Shown here in pieces: positions 52,211 to 61,746 of a DNA stretch of 64,000 nucleotides (positions within the stretch are counted from its first letter, which is position 1; each line of letters begins with the position of its first letter). This stretch comes from Marisediminitalea alba (GTDB lineage Bacteria > Pseudomonadota > Gammaproteobacteria > Enterobacterales > Alteromonadaceae): positions 80,472 to 144,471 of the forward strand of contig NZ_PVNP01000003.1 of assembly GCF_002993365.1 (NCBI RefSeq), given 5' to 3'. The position numbers and the translations under genes are program-made. The notes under the pieces were generated by a model. It was given only the letters and a program-made list of their open reading frames with translations. It was not told where the DNA came from and did no database searches.

Positions 52211-52240
52211 TGCATCCACTGCCCTGAGTTAGTCGTTTGG
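52211..52240 (+). promoter_or_regulatory. ECF promoter of the DUF4331 operon
   Basis: TGCATCC (52211-52217), 16 bases, CGTTTGG (52234-52240), about 30 bases before the start. It matches the promoter before the sigma gene in both elements and spacer length. Confidence 0.7.
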
Positions 52241-52270
52241 CTTAATACACCAACAAAAAGGGGTAACACC

Positions 52271-53848
52271 ATGCAAAAACTACTACTCTCTGTCATGATC
52301 GGCAGCGCACTTGCAGCAACGGCTGTGCAGGCATCCAGTCACCGTGAAGCACCGGGTATCGCCCGCGCGCCGGCTCTGGACAGTACTGATTTTTATGCCT
52401 TTAACAGCTACGAAAGTGGCCGTGAAGGCTATGTAACACTTATTGCTAATTACATTCCATTACAGGATGCCTACGGCGGTCCGAATTACTTTGCCATGGA
52501 TCCGGCAGCCGAGTACGCCATTCACATTGATAACGATGGCGACGCAATGGAAGACATCAGCTTTGCCTTAAAATTTACGCCCATGCTGGCGGCTGATAAC
52601 CAGGGCGTGGCACTGACGGTCGGCCCTGAAGGTAATCAGCGCAGTGTAAAAGTACCGCTCAAAAATGTTGGCCCGGTGAGCGCCGAAGATATGAGCGCGG
52701 TTAACTTTTCTGAGCAGTACTCGCTGATGATGGTAGAAGGCGACATGCGCAGCGGCACCCGCACGGAAATAATGCCAATGGATGCCATGTATTTTGCCAA
52801 GCCACTCGATTACATCGGCAACAAAACATTTTCCAGCACCGCTGAATACCAGCGCTATGCCGACCAGTATGTTTATGATGTGATGCTGCCCGGCTGCGAA
52901 ATGCCTGCCAGAGTGTTTGTAGGCCAGCGCAAAGATCCGTTTGTAGTCAATCTCGGCAAAACCTTCGATTTGGTTAACTATGTGCCAGTGGAGGGCGACA
53001 GTAGGCCCGGCGCTGGCGATGGTAGCGGTTTCCCCGGTGGCATTACTCAGTCAGACAGCAATGACGATCTGGCCGATAAAAACGTTACCAGTATTGCCCT
53101 TGAAGTACCGGCCAACTGCGTAACCGGCGACGGTAACGGCACAATCGGTGCGTGGACCACTGCCAGCCTGCCACAGGCCAGAATACTCAACCCTAACGCC
53201 ACCTTCAGTAAACCCGAAGTGCAGGGCGGCGCGATGACTCAGGTGTCTCGTTTGGGTAACCCTCTGGTTAACGAGCTGGTTATTGGTATTGGTGATAAAG
53301 ATAAGTTCTCTACGTCACACCCTGTCGACGATGGCCAGTTTGCCGACTATGTCACCCACCCTGCTCTGCCGGAGCTGCTGAACATCCTGTTCCGTGATGC
53401 AGTGAATTCCACACTGGGCACCGACATAGACACCCTGGCACCCACTAACTTTCCGCGTACCGATCTGGTCACGGCGTTTTTAACCGGTTTCCCGGGCGTT
53501 AATCAACTTGCCACGGTTACACCGTCTGAAATGCTACGCCTGAATACAGCCATACCGGCAACGCCGGCTGCTGAGCAATCCTGGGCCGGGGTGGCAGGCG
53601 ACGATCTGGCGGGCTTTCCTAACGGCCGTCGTCCTGGCGATGACGTTGTTGATATCGCTCTGCGCGTAGTCATGGGGCGCCTGTGTTATCCCATCCCGGT
53701 GAATGGTGAGGAAACCGATCTGGGCTTGTGCGACAGCAGTGATGCCAGTGTGGGTAATGTCCCCTTTACTGATGGCGCCCCGCTGGATGCCAGCATGATG
53801 GACGCCAGCTTTCCGTACCTGGCAACCCCACTGCCTGGTTCAGAATAA
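52271..53848 (+). CDS. Exported DUF4331 protein
   Basis: A 525-aa protein with a signal peptide (about 1-21, ending TAVQASS). It has the DUF4331 layout: an N-terminal SSHREAPGIARAPALDSTDF, then DAYGGPNYFAMDPAAEYAIH and, late, GRRPGDDVVDIALRVVMG. The SHREAP and DSTDFYAF stretches are family hallmarks, possibly metal-binding. Function is unknown. It is the first gene of a three-gene set likely transcribed by the ECF sigma factor encoded upstream. Confidence 0.9.
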   Translation: MQKLLLSVMIGSALAATAVQASSHREAPGIARAPALDSTDFYAFNSYESGREGYVTLIANYIPLQDAYGGPNYFAMDPAAEYAIHIDNDGDAMEDISFALKFTPMLAADNQGVALTVGPEGNQRSVKVPLKNVGPVSAEDMSAVNFSEQYSLMMVEGDMRSGTRTEIMPMDAMYFAKPLDYIGNKTFSSTAEYQRYADQYVYDVMLPGCEMPARVFVGQRKDPFVVNLGKTFDLVNYVPVEGDSRPGAGDGSGFPGGITQSDSNDDLADKNVTSIALEVPANCVTGDGNGTIGAWTTASLPQARILNPNATFSKPEVQGGAMTQVSRLGNPLVNELVIGIGDKDKFSTSHPVDDGQFADYVTHPALPELLNILFRDAVNSTLGTDIDTLAPTNFPRTDLVTAFLTGFPGVNQLATVTPSEMLRLNTAIPATPAAEQSWAGVAGDDLAGFPNGRRPGDDVVDIALRVVMGRLCYPIPVNGEETDLGLCDSSDASVGNVPFTDGAPLDASMMDASFPYLATPLPGSE

Positions 53849-53859
53849 AGGAGGCTGTA

Positions 53860-54354
53860 ATGAATAAGTTCATACCAATATGCGCCCTGAGTATCACGCT
53901 GACTGGCTGCTTTGACAGCGATGATAAAGACAGTTACGACGATATTAACCGGGCGCCGGTAGCCAACGATCTGGCTATCACAACCCAGACCGAAACACCG
54001 GTTACCGACATGCTGACGGCCACCGATGCCGATGGTGATGGCCTGACTTACGCGCTGTCCGGGGAGCCTGCTTTTGGCAGCGTTACCGTAACAGGTAGCG
54101 GCGAGTTTACTTACACCCCCAATGCGGAAGTCACTGGCACCGATAGCTTTTCGTTTACGGTTTCCGACGGCACCGCTTTTGCGGTGACCGGTAACGTAAC
54201 CATTACCATTGAAGCACTTGAGGTTCCGGTATCTACAGCAGTGCGATCGGCATTTAACCAGAACGCCGATGATAAGCCACTGGCGGTAAATGGCCGACTC
54301 TATATTCAGGATACAACCAATCCTGCTGAGTTTGACGATTTACTCAACAATTAA
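53860..54354 (+). CDS. Lipoprotein with Ig/cadherin-like domain
   Basis: A 164-aa protein with a lipobox (SITLTGCFDSDDKD). One Ig-like repeat (about 30-125) has the signature NRAPVANDLAITTQTETPV, ATDADGDGLTYALSG, GEFTYTPNAEVTGTDSFSFT. The C-terminal 40 residues (NADDKPLAVNGRLYIQDTTN) are specific. It follows the DUF4331 gene by 11 bases with AGGAGG upstream. The domain often mediates adhesion or calcium binding. Confidence 0.85.
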   Translation: MNKFIPICALSITLTGCFDSDDKDSYDDINRAPVANDLAITTQTETPVTDMLTATDADGDGLTYALSGEPAFGSVTVTGSGEFTYTPNAEVTGTDSFSFTVSDGTAFAVTGNVTITIEALEVPVSTAVRSAFNQNADDKPLAVNGRLYIQDTTNPAEFDDLLNN

Positions 54355-54393
54355 ACCGCAAGCCAGGGACGGCGACCTTTAAGGAGCAGTGAT

Positions 54394-55446
54394 ATGAAAC
54401 GTATTTTCCCCATCAGCCTGACACTCACCGGATTACTCACCGCCTCGCTAGTCACGTTTATAGCGCTGGCGCTGATATGTGTAAAACAAGCAGTAGCCCA
54501 CACTTATCATAGCCACAAGCCGGTAAAAACGGTGACCATGACCGCCGATCAAATGAGTGAGCTGGTAAACCAAAGCACTCGCCCAGACTTTAATGAGCAA
54601 GACTTAGCGCCGGTAATGGCAACGCTTGTAAGACTGGCAGAAGGGGAGCGCATTACTCATCAGGAGCGCCTGGTTTATGCCCGTCTGCTGCAACATCAAC
54701 ACCAGTTTGCTGATGCGCTGGCAGAGCTTGATACGCTGCTGGCAAAACGCCCCGACCAACCATCGGCATTATTATTACAGGCCAATGTTCAGCTTAATCA
54801 GGGGCAGCCTGCACTGGCAAGGCAAACCTGCTTACAGCTCATGGGACAAACTTCAGAACTGGTTATGGCGACCTGTTTGCTGGAAGCCAACATGCAGCTA
54901 TCGCCATCGACTCAGTATTATTCGCAGTTACACAACATCAGCGAGAAGTTTCCGGCAACATCAACAGAGATAGCTTTGTGGGTTAACGAGGTCCTGGCCG
55001 ACATGGCACTGTTTGCTAATCAGCCTGCTACCGCGATTAAGCATATAGAGCAGCAACCCGACAGCGACTGGCCAATCAGTAGCTGGGTTGCCTGGTCGAA
55101 AGCCAAACTGGCCCTGCAGCAAGGCAATGACATACTGGCCCGGCTGGCACCTGAAATAGCTAATAATCCGGCCCCTAACGACAGCGCGCTACTTTATCTG
55201 GCGCTTGCTGAACAGCAAACCGGCGAGGGGAAAAAATGGACAACGGCCATGGCACAGCGGGTATTTATTCGCGAGCAACGTGGTGATACCACCCATGCCG
55301 CAGAAGTGGCGCTTTATTACCTGCATCTTGCAGCCGAACCGCAGCAGGCACTGCACTGGGCCAATATTAACTGGCAACAGGCTAAATCATTTAATGATGA
55401 ACAGCTGCTCAGCAAAATTCGCCAGCTCGCAGCAGCAGAGGGCTAA
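54394..55446 (+). CDS. Membrane-anchored TPR protein
   Basis: A 350-aa protein with one hydrophobic segment (about 9-33, LTLTGLLTASLVTFIALALI) that may be an anchor or a signal. It is followed by TPR-like repeats (ALAELDTLLAKRPDQPSALL, LQANVQLNQGQPALARQTC, and later ALLYLALAEQQTGEG). AAGGAG precedes the start. It ends the operon, overlapping the convergent MBL gene by 4 bases. TPRs mediate protein contacts; it may assemble the DUF4331 partner. Confidence 0.82.
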   Translation: MKRIFPISLTLTGLLTASLVTFIALALICVKQAVAHTYHSHKPVKTVTMTADQMSELVNQSTRPDFNEQDLAPVMATLVRLAEGERITHQERLVYARLLQHQHQFADALAELDTLLAKRPDQPSALLLQANVQLNQGQPALARQTCLQLMGQTSELVMATCLLEANMQLSPSTQYYSQLHNISEKFPATSTEIALWVNEVLADMALFANQPATAIKHIEQQPDSDWPISSWVAWSKAKLALQQGNDILARLAPEIANNPAPNDSALLYLALAEQQTGEGKKWTTAMAQRVFIREQRGDTTHAAEVALYYLHLAAEPQQALHWANINWQQAKSFNDEQLLSKIRQLAAAEG

Positions 55447-56462
55447 CCGTTTTCACAGGTCTGGTAACGATAAACGCCATGCTCATCGCACTGGCGGGTT
55501 ACCAGCCCTGTTTTTAACAGATGATTGAGGTGAGCCAGGCCTTCTGCCAGGGCAAAAAATAACATCTGCCCGCTTAACTTTCGTTTATAGAGTACCGGCA
55601 GGCATGCCACTAGTGACCGCGGCGTTTTACAATGGGCCAGCAATCTGTCGAGCAATGCCTGGTGATGCTCTGCTAATTCATCGCAGCGAGTATGTAAGCC
55701 AGTATAAGGTTGGTTGTGAGCAGGGAGAACCAGCGTATCTGGCGGTAACTGTTTGAGCTGTTCCAGACTAAGCAGGTATTCGGTTAAAGGCTGTGCTTCG
55801 GGCTCGCGACTATAGACACCAATATTAGGCGAAATATAGGGCAGGATCTGATCACCGCCAATTAATAGATTAGCTTCGGCATCAAACAGGCAAACGTGCT
55901 CCGGCGAGTGCCCGCCATAAGTCAGGATCTGCCATTGCCGGTTACCGATCCGCAATGATTTCCCCGCCTGTAAGCGCCGGTACGCCAAAGGGATAGGCGC
56001 AACAGAGTCAACGTATTTACTATGATCGCTGACATAGCTTTGGGCCTCGGTCTGGCTTAAGCCTGCCTTAACGAAATAATCCGCTTCCACCGAGGTATCA
56101 GCGCCCGGGTTGGGAGAGAAATAAGCAATCGCCCCGTAATATTCCAGTGCGCTCATATACAGCGGCACTTTATATGTCTGACACAGCCAGCCCGCTAACC
56201 CGCAATGGTCAGGATGCATATGGGTAGCTATTACGCCTGCTACCGGCTTATCCAGGGCGCCCAACACCTGCTGCCAGATAGCCTTACTGCGCTCACTTTG
56301 TACCCCGGTATCCACCACATAAAGCCCTTCATCGGCTTCCAGTATATACAGGTTGATGTGGTCGAGGGCAAAAGGCAGCGGCATACGAAGCCAGTAGACG
56401 CCGGCGGCGACCTCGCAAAAGCTGCCCGAGGCTGGTATCGAATGGGTACTTGGCGTTATCAT
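55443..56462 (-). CDS. MBL-fold metallohydrolase
   Basis: A 339-aa metallo-beta-lactamase-fold hydrolase. Metal ligands are in VIATHMHPDHCGLAGWL (HxHxDH), YGGHSPEHVCLFD (His), LLIGGDQIL (Asp) and VLPAHNQPY (His). A helical C-terminal region follows. The fold occurs in glyoxalase II, lactonases and thioesterases; the substrate cannot be told. I chose ATG 56462 over a TTG at 56483. It stands alone, divergent from polB. Confidence 0.9.
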   Translation of the reverse strand: MITPSTHSIPASGSFCEVAAGVYWLRMPLPFALDHINLYILEADEGLYVVDTGVQSERSKAIWQQVLGALDKPVAGVIATHMHPDHCGLAGWLCQTYKVPLYMSALEYYGAIAYFSPNPGADTSVEADYFVKAGLSQTEAQSYVSDHSKYVDSVAPIPLAYRRLQAGKSLRIGNRQWQILTYGGHSPEHVCLFDAEANLLIGGDQILPYISPNIGVYSREPEAQPLTEYLLSLEQLKQLPPDTLVLPAHNQPYTGLHTRCDELAEHHQALLDRLLAHCKTPRSLVACLPVLYKRKLSGQMLFFALAEGLAHLNHLLKTGLVTRQCDEHGVYRYQTCENG

Positions 56463-56558
56463 TAGGACTACAACATTAAACAAATCTGCGTTTACTATAC
56501 CATTGCCATTTCATGACTTCTGCCACTGTGCGTTAGATTTACCGGGCTGTACTATAAA

Positions 56559-58910
56559 ATGACGACCACGTTAACCGGTCAGGGCATGGTGCTAACCGCC
56601 AGAGTGCTGCCAAAGGGCGCTCAACAAGCCCTCGAAATCTGGCTTGCCACTGAACAAGGGCCGGTCAAGCTCATTACGCCGGTGCAACCGGCCACCTGTT
56701 TTGTGACGCAAAGTGCGGCCGCAAAGGTTGCTGCAATTAGTCAGGCCCAACAGTTAAAAGCCAGCCTTAAAAATCTGCCGCTTAATACCTTCACGCATGA
56801 GCCGGTAAGCGTAATAAAATGCCCGCAGGATCGTCAGTTACATATTCTCAGACGCCACTGTGAAGAACAAGGCGTGACGCTGTTCGAGGCGGATATCAAA
56901 ACCCCGGATCGCTTTTTTATGGAGCGCTTCATCACCAGCGGTGTGCACTATCAGGGCGTTGGCCAGCAGCACGACAATACGGTGGTCCAGGCACGCTTAA
57001 AACCGTCGGAGTATCGCTGCGATCTGAACGCCTTTTCCTTTGATATAGAATGCGATGAACATGGCCATTTATATTCCATCGGCATTGCCTCCCCTACGTT
57101 AAATGTTGTGCTGATGATTGGCGAGCCTGAAGACGCTGAGTTGCCTTTCAAAATAATCTGGTGCGCAAACGAAACCGCGTTGTTAACCGAATTTATCAGG
57201 CTCATCCAGCACCACGACCCGGACTTACTGATTGGCTGGAACATTAAACAATTCGACCTGCCGGTATTACATGATACAGCGACCCGCTGCGGCCTTAAGC
57301 TTGCACTCGGGCGTCAACACAGCAATGTGGAGATTAAAGTATTCGATGATAACCGGGCTTTGGTGGATGTCCCCGGGCGCGCCATAATTGATGGCATTGA
57401 AGGACTGAAAACCATGACCTTTCAGTTTGATTCTTTTGCCCTGGATAACGTTGCCAGCGAATTACTCGGTAAACGTAAACTCATTGATGATCCGGACAAA
57501 CTCGGTGCCATAAAAAAGCTTTTCACCCACGACAAGTTAGCGCTGGCAAAATATAACTTTGAAGACTGCGTGCTGGTTAATGACATTGCCGAACAGGTGC
57601 GGTTGATTGATTTTTTGATTTTGCGCAGTGAATTAACCGGCCTGCGCCTGGGTCGCCCCGGTGGCTCGGTAGCCTCATTCATCAATTTATACCTGCCCAA
57701 GTTACACCGGGCAGGCTACATATCGCCCAACCGTCCGGCGGATGGCGGCCTGGCGAGCCCCGGTGGTTATGTGATGAGCTCCAAGCCCGGACTCTATCAG
57801 AATGTGCTGGTACTCGACTTTAAGAGCCTGTACCCCTCAATAATACGGACCTTCAAAATCGACCCTTTAGGGTTAGTAGAGGGACTTAAATCGCCCGAAA
57901 CCGCCATTCCCGGCTTTAAAGGTGCCAGCTTTCACCGTAGCCAGCACTTTTTACCGGATATCATTACCAATCTCTGGCAGCAGCGCGACGAAGCCAAGCG
58001 CCAGCAGGATAAGCCCCGCTCCCAGGCCATTAAAATTCTGATGAATTCCTTTTACGGAGTGCTCGGCAGTGGTGGCTGTCCTTTTTACGATCCTCGACTG
58101 GCCAGCTCCATTACCCTGCGTGGCCACGAGATTATGCAGTTGACCGCCGAGTGGATCAAAGCATCGGGTTATGACGTGATCTACGGCGATACCGACTCCA
58201 CGTTTGTCCATATCGCGGATAACGTATCCGCTGAGCAGGCGTGGGACATTGGCAAACAATTGGAACAGGACATAAACCAGCGCTGGCAGCAACGCATCGC
58301 CGAGGAGTTTGATTTAACCTGCGAACTGGAAATCGAGTTTGAAACTCATTATGAGCGCTTTTTTATGCCCACGATACGTGGTTCTGAAGCGGGCAGCAAA
58401 AAGCGCTACGCCGGTTTAATTCGCCGTGAGGGTAACACTGAGCTGGTGTTTAAGGGGCTGGAAAACGTGCGTTCAGACTGGACCCAACTGGCCAAGGATT
58501 TTCAGCTCGAGCTGTATACCCGGATCTTTAACGACCAGCCGGTCGACGATTATGTGATGGCGATCATCAGTGGCATCAAGCAGGGCCAGTTTGACGATGG
58601 CCTGGTGTATACCAAACAATTACGCAAGCCCTTAAAGGAGTACACCAAAACGGCACCGCCTCATGTTAAAGCTGCGCGCCATGCCGATGAAGAAAATGCC
58701 CGCACCGGCAAACCATTACGCTACCAGAAGCGCACTAAAATTCGTTACGTAATGACCACCACGGGCCCGCAGGTGGTTGAATATTGCCGTCAGCCGCTGG
58801 ATTACGACCACTATATAGAAAAGCAAATCCGGCCAATCGCCGACAGTATTCTGCCAGCCATTGGCGGTGATTTTGAGTCGCTGGCCAGCCAGCAACTCGG
58901 GCTTTTTTAA
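56559..58910 (+). CDS. polB: DNA polymerase II
   Basis: A 783-aa family B polymerase, exactly the E. coli PolB length. The 3'-5' exonuclease motif (FSFDIECDEHG, GWNIKQFDLPVL) and the polymerase motifs (LDFKSLYPSIIRTF, KILMNSFYGVLG, IYGDTDSTFVH, KKRYAGL) are complete. It takes part in repair and fork restart. Only the left half of a LexA-like site is visible near the start. Its stop overlaps the stop of the convergent CoA-transferase gene (TTAA). Confidence 0.97.
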   Translation: MTTTLTGQGMVLTARVLPKGAQQALEIWLATEQGPVKLITPVQPATCFVTQSAAAKVAAISQAQQLKASLKNLPLNTFTHEPVSVIKCPQDRQLHILRRHCEEQGVTLFEADIKTPDRFFMERFITSGVHYQGVGQQHDNTVVQARLKPSEYRCDLNAFSFDIECDEHGHLYSIGIASPTLNVVLMIGEPEDAELPFKIIWCANETALLTEFIRLIQHHDPDLLIGWNIKQFDLPVLHDTATRCGLKLALGRQHSNVEIKVFDDNRALVDVPGRAIIDGIEGLKTMTFQFDSFALDNVASELLGKRKLIDDPDKLGAIKKLFTHDKLALAKYNFEDCVLVNDIAEQVRLIDFLILRSELTGLRLGRPGGSVASFINLYLPKLHRAGYISPNRPADGGLASPGGYVMSSKPGLYQNVLVLDFKSLYPSIIRTFKIDPLGLVEGLKSPETAIPGFKGASFHRSQHFLPDIITNLWQQRDEAKRQQDKPRSQAIKILMNSFYGVLGSGGCPFYDPRLASSITLRGHEIMQLTAEWIKASGYDVIYGDTDSTFVHIADNVSAEQAWDIGKQLEQDINQRWQQRIAEEFDLTCELEIEFETHYERFFMPTIRGSEAGSKKRYAGLIRREGNTELVFKGLENVRSDWTQLAKDFQLELYTRIFNDQPVDDYVMAIISGIKQGQFDDGLVYTKQLRKPLKEYTKTAPPHVKAARHADEENARTGKPLRYQKRTKIRYVMTTTGPQVVEYCRQPLDYDHYIEKQIRPIADSILPAIGGDFESLASQQLGLF

Positions 58911-60427
58911 TCCTGACGCATCGTGCCGGTTTGTTCAAACCGCTCATGCCAGCTCAATGCTTCATTGAGTAGATGAGGAGTGTGCATACCTCTGCCACTG
59001 GCACAAGCGCGCTCATAATAATCGAGCAACTGATCCTTAAAGTCGGGATGGGCACAATTATTGATAATTACCCGGGCCCGCTGACGAGGCGACAAACCAC
59101 GTAAGTCGGCCAGTCCCTGCTCGGTAACAACGACTTTGACGTCGTGCTCGGTGTGATCCACATGAGACACCATAGGCACAATGGCCGAGATAGCACCGTT
59201 TTTCGCAGTAGACGGTGTCATGAAGATCGACAGGTAACCATTGCGGGCAAAGTCACCCGAGCCACCAATTCCGTTCATCATGCGCGTGCCCATAACATGG
59301 GTGGAATTAACGTTACCGTAAATATCCGCCTCAATCAGGCCGTTCATAGCGATAATCCCTAAGCGGCGGGCAATCTCCGGATGATTACTGATGTCCTGCT
59401 GGCGCAGAATGATTTTTTCACGGTAAAAGTCGATATTCTCATTCAGCTCAACCAGCGCATCCGGGCTTAACGAGAAGGCCGTTGCAGAAGCCACCGATAA
59501 GGTGCCGCTTTTAAGCATTTGTAGCATGCCATCCTGAATCACTTCGGTATACGCCGAGAGGTTTTTGTAACCGCCATTATCCAGACCGCTTAACACCGCG
59601 TTAGGGATATTACCCACCCCAGATTGCAGCGGTAACAGGTTGGCCGGTAAGCGGCCTTTTTTAATTTCGTGTTCAAAAAACGCTAAAATGTTAGTGGCGA
59701 TTTGCTCAGACACAGCATCTGGAGGTGAAAATGGGCTGTTACGGTCGGGCGCTGATGTTTCGACAACGGCGACAATTTTGTCTTGGGGAATATCCAGATA
59801 CTGGCTGCCAATCCGATCGGCCGGCTCATTCAGCAATATGGGTTTGCGGTGCGGCGGTAAAGCCGTTCCGTAATAAATATCGTGCATGCCTTCAAGCTTA
59901 AGACTTTGCTGACTGTTAACCTCAAGAATGATCTTGTCGGCCTGCTCTACCCAGGTTTTATTATTGCCCACCGAGGACGACGGAATAATGCGACCGTCTT
60001 CGTGAATGCCCGCCACTTCAATAACTGCCACATCCAGATCGCCTAAAAAGCCTGACCACGCGTATTGCGACACTTCAGATAAATGCAAATCGATATAGTG
60101 CATCTGGCCGCTGTTAATCTGCTGACGACAAATGGGATCAGACTGGTAAGGCAAGCGTAAATTAATGCCATCGGCGTCGGCCAGCACGCCATCGAGCTCC
60201 GGCGCGGTTGATGCCCCCGTCCACAGATTAATTTTAAATGGCTTTTTCAGGTCGCGCTGGATTTGCGCTTTATTGACCAGTGCGCCGGGCAAGGCCTTAG
60301 GATAACCAGCGCCGGTAAAACCACTCATGCCAACGGTATCACCGTCGCGAATAAAGTCGGCGGCCTGTTCGGCGGTCATGATTTTTTGTTGTAATTCAGG
60401 GCACAGAATTCTGGAATGAGAAAACAT
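58907..60427 (-). CDS. Acetyl-CoA hydrolase/transferase family protein (succinate CoA-transferase type)
   Basis: This 506-aa enzyme transfers CoA between short acyl groups, typically succinyl-CoA and acetate. I chose ATG 60427 (MFSHSRILCPELQQ), with GGAG six bases upstream; the frame is open to 60520. Two similar halves are seen: DTVGMSGFTGAGYPKALPGA, NGGYKNLSAYTEVIQDGML, the GGSGDFARNGYLS motif and the glutamate loop VVTEQGLADLRGLSPRQRA. A GntR-type palindrome lies about 200 bases upstream. Confidence 0.93.
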   Translation of the reverse strand: MFSHSRILCPELQQKIMTAEQAADFIRDGDTVGMSGFTGAGYPKALPGALVNKAQIQRDLKKPFKINLWTGASTAPELDGVLADADGINLRLPYQSDPICRQQINSGQMHYIDLHLSEVSQYAWSGFLGDLDVAVIEVAGIHEDGRIIPSSSVGNNKTWVEQADKIILEVNSQQSLKLEGMHDIYYGTALPPHRKPILLNEPADRIGSQYLDIPQDKIVAVVETSAPDRNSPFSPPDAVSEQIATNILAFFEHEIKKGRLPANLLPLQSGVGNIPNAVLSGLDNGGYKNLSAYTEVIQDGMLQMLKSGTLSVASATAFSLSPDALVELNENIDFYREKIILRQQDISNHPEIARRLGIIAMNGLIEADIYGNVNSTHVMGTRMMNGIGGSGDFARNGYLSIFMTPSTAKNGAISAIVPMVSHVDHTEHDVKVVVTEQGLADLRGLSPRQRARVIINNCAHPDFKDQLLDYYERACASGRGMHTPHLLNEALSWHERFEQTGTMRQD

Positions 60428-60628
60428 GAAAGCTCCATACTTAGCAGAAAAGGAAAAGAACGCACCTGAGTGTGAAAAAGGTGCGTTGAAGTGCGGCAGG
60501 ACAGCCGCAAAAACTGACACTCTATAGACTTATCCCAAAGTATATATAAGACCTAAGTGGTAGATATGGCGGGAGTTGTAGCAATTTAGTTAAAGGCAAA
60601 AACAGTGCGCGAGTTTATTGTGAATAAT

Positions 60629-60639
60629 TGGTAAAACCA
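60629..60639. promoter_or_regulatory. GntR-type operator core upstream of acyl-CoA transferase
   Basis: TGGTAAAACCA, identical to the core at 32358-32368 before the malic enzyme gene. It fits TGGTnnnACCA of PdhR/FadR/LldR regulators. It lies between divergent genes, so either or both could be targets. Confidence 0.4.
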
Positions 60640-60712
60640 TCAAATAAGGGGTTGATTTATCAATTTATTAATTTTTGTTCTATATTATGCACTGTTTTTA
60701 GGAAGGTATAGG

Positions 60713-60753
60713 GCGGCTGTTTAAGCCACCCAACCGTGGGGTTTATAAGCCGC
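60713..60753 (+). ncRNA. Structured leader before the 2OG oxygenase gene, unclassified
   Basis: GCGGCT (60713-60718) pairs with AGCCGC (60748-60753), enclosing CCAC-N6-GTGG (60726-60739). A second GC-rich stretch follows to about 60830. It resembles a nested hairpin leader, but I do not recognise a known riboswitch. Apart from this and the GntR-type site, the 60428-60965 gap shows no gene. Confidence 0.3.
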
Positions 60754-60965
60754 AGGATAAACAGACTTTCCCGTCATTTTTTCCAACCAGAGAGCATGCG
60801 GGGGTAAGCCCTGGCGAGCCGCTTTTAAGCTTGGCAGCTCAGGCAGAGTTTTATATAGTTTTAGTAGAACTATTAGCCAAAAACGAGAAGCTAAGTTTCT
60901 CAGTTCGCAGGCTTAATGACAAAATCCAGGCTCATACCGATAAATTAAAAAAAACAGGAAGCAAC

Positions 60966-61673
60966 TTGCAGATTACTTTTCACCCCGAAATCAACTTTGA
61001 AGCAATTAGTGCTGAATACCAGCATGATAAACGCGTAAGAGTGCAAAGTTTGATCCCTATGGATCAGGCTGAACAGGTTTACAACAGTCTGAGCAAAGAA
61101 GCGCCCTATAAGCTGGCATTGCTCCGCGATGGCAGGCCAACCACGCTAGCAGACAATGAGTGGAAGCAACTGCCTGATAATCAAAAGCAGAGTCTTCATA
61201 CTGAAACCATGCAAAATGCTGCTAAAGGGATCGGATTTATTTATGGCAGGTATCAGCTATCTAATCAAAAAGAACCTATTGCTAATCTGGCCGCACTACA
61301 TCAATGGTTAAACAGTGAAGAGGTGCTGAGCTGGGTTCGGGAAATGAGTGGCCATCAGGATATTGTTGCGGCGAGTGCCCAGGCCACCCGTTACACTGCA
61401 GGCCAGTTTTTAACCCGCCATATGGATACACACAGCACCGAACAACGTCGCCTGGCCTATGTGCTCAGCTTTTCGCCAAACTGGCATCCGGACTGGGGTG
61501 GTCTGTTACAGTTCTACGAGAAAAATGGTACGCCAAGAGATGCCTGGGCGCCGGGCTTTAATACCCTGAGTATTTTCGATGTAGAGCACATCCACAGTGT
61601 TACTTACATCACGCCTTTTTCATTAACACCCAGGCTCTCTGTTACAGGTTGGTTCAGGGCTACACCTCTCTGA
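60966..61673 (+). CDS. 2OG-Fe(II) oxygenase (prolyl hydroxylase-like)
   Basis: A 2-oxoglutarate-dependent oxygenase. The iron ligands are HMD in FLTRHMDTHS and the histidine of VEHIHSVTYI, with the 2OG-binding arginine in LTPRLSVTGWFR. The jelly-roll segments YVLSFSPNWHPDWGGLLQFY and AWAPGFNTLSIFD match bacterial prolyl-hydroxylase-like enzymes. The start is uncertain: the frame is open from TTG 60831, but TTG 60966 has AGGAA five bases upstream and gives the usual N-terminus (about 235 aa). The substrate is unknown. Confidence 0.82.
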   Translation: MQITFHPEINFEAISAEYQHDKRVRVQSLIPMDQAEQVYNSLSKEAPYKLALLRDGRPTTLADNEWKQLPDNQKQSLHTETMQNAAKGIGFIYGRYQLSNQKEPIANLAALHQWLNSEEVLSWVREMSGHQDIVAASAQATRYTAGQFLTRHMDTHSTEQRRLAYVLSFSPNWHPDWGGLLQFYEKNGTPRDAWAPGFNTLSIFDVEHIHSVTYITPFSLTPRLSVTGWFRATPL

Positions 61674-61746
61674 TTTCGCCCGTGCCTGATATCACTACCC
61701 GGTAAATCTGATCAATGACCGGGTTACTTATTCAGCGGCGTTAGTT

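Noticed and set aside
56536..56575. LexA box before polB
   Set aside because: Only the left half (CTGTACTATA) is visible; the right half ACAG is absent, so it does not meet the CTGT-N8-ACAG consensus.
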